NCBI GenBank assembly: GCA_964442745.1 | Contig: CAYUAI010000087.1 | Location: forward strand, 1-16,329 | DNA length: 16,329 bases | Direction of reading: 5' to 3' | Source of the DNA: CAYUAI01 sp964442745 | Lineage (GTDB): Bacteria > Pseudomonadota > Gammaproteobacteria > S012-40 | In this document: positions 15,788-16,329 of the stretch, one piece after another | How the letters are laid out: each line of letters starts with the position of its first letter | How positions within the stretch are numbered: position 1 is the stretch's first letter | Notes under the pieces: model-generated | What the model was told of the DNA's origin: nothing | What the model saw: only the letters and a program-made list of their open reading frames with translations | Databases searched by the model: none | Made by a program: the position numbers and the translations under genes

Positions 15788-15905
15788 ACCTGGCAGTGAC
15801 CTACTTTCACATGGGGAAACCCCACACTATCATCGGCGCTCAGTGGTTTCACTTCCGAGTTCGAGATGGGATCGGGTGGATCACACTGGCTATGGCCGCC
15901 AGGCA
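15788..15905 (-). rRNA. rrf: 5S ribosomal RNA
   Basis: The whole gene reads on the minus strand from TGCCTGGCGGCC to CTGCCAGGT, with the conserved internal segments CCGAACTCGGAAGTGAAA-type (here TCGAACTCGGAAGTGAAAC) and GCGCCGATGATAGTGTGGGG. The ends pair to form helix I. Length is about 118, as usual in gammaproteobacteria. The exact ends are set by comparison with Escherichia coli and may move by one or two bases. It follows 23S after about 84 bases. Confidence 0.95.
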
Positions 15906-15989
15906 AAATCGTTACAAAGCCCTCCAGTTTCCACCAAAGGCCTTCTCATGTCCTTGCGTGCGTCTCTCAAAAAAACTGCTTGGGGTTAT

Positions 15990-16329
<340 letters not shown>

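Overview
The window looks like a gammaproteobacterial chromosome of moderate, slightly AT-leaning composition. This rests on an rrn operon followed by birA, a coaX relic, a SPOR-domain gene and tRNA-Thr(UGU), which resembles the Escherichia coli order rrnB-murB-birA-coaA-thrU. It also rests on an XrtA/PEP-CTERM exopolysaccharide control module. Genus cannot be told from the sequence alone.

Left block (minus strand, about 8.1 kb down to the left edge): a polyprenyl-phosphate sugar-1-phosphate transferase of the PEP-CTERM-associated type, then prsK (membrane histidine kinase), prsR (sigma-54-dependent response regulator) and prsT (926-residue TPR protein). Past the prsT stop the same frame stays open for about 40 codons. 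These resemble the prsT N-terminus and run into a perfect 33-bp inverted repeat with a 4-base loop at 23-92. The sortase-like XrtA and any PEP-CTERM substrate are not in the window.

Middle block: a stand-alone cyclic-nucleotide-binding domain protein (minus strand) is divergent from a three-gene plus-strand operon, ugd - tviB-like - UDP-glucuronate 4-epimerase. This operon would supply UDP-glucuronate, a UDP-N-acetylhexosaminuronate and UDP-galacturonate. With the sugar transferase it points to an acidic exopolysaccharide or capsule controlled by PrsK/PrsR. The 439-base stretch 8090-8528 holds hairpins and only doubtful small ORFs.

Right block (minus strand, core genome): the 3' end of 23S rRNA, 5S rRNA, a strong rrn terminator, a small lipoprotein gene, birA, a decayed coaX fragment, the SPOR protein and tRNA-Thr with a clear promoter and terminator. 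The conserved neighbourhood stops right after tRNA-Thr, where the polysaccharide block begins.

The least expected observations are the coaX relic whose stop still overlaps the start of the SPOR gene, the prsT-like relic fused to a long palindrome, and a PrsT homologue with no cysteine and therefore no lipobox.
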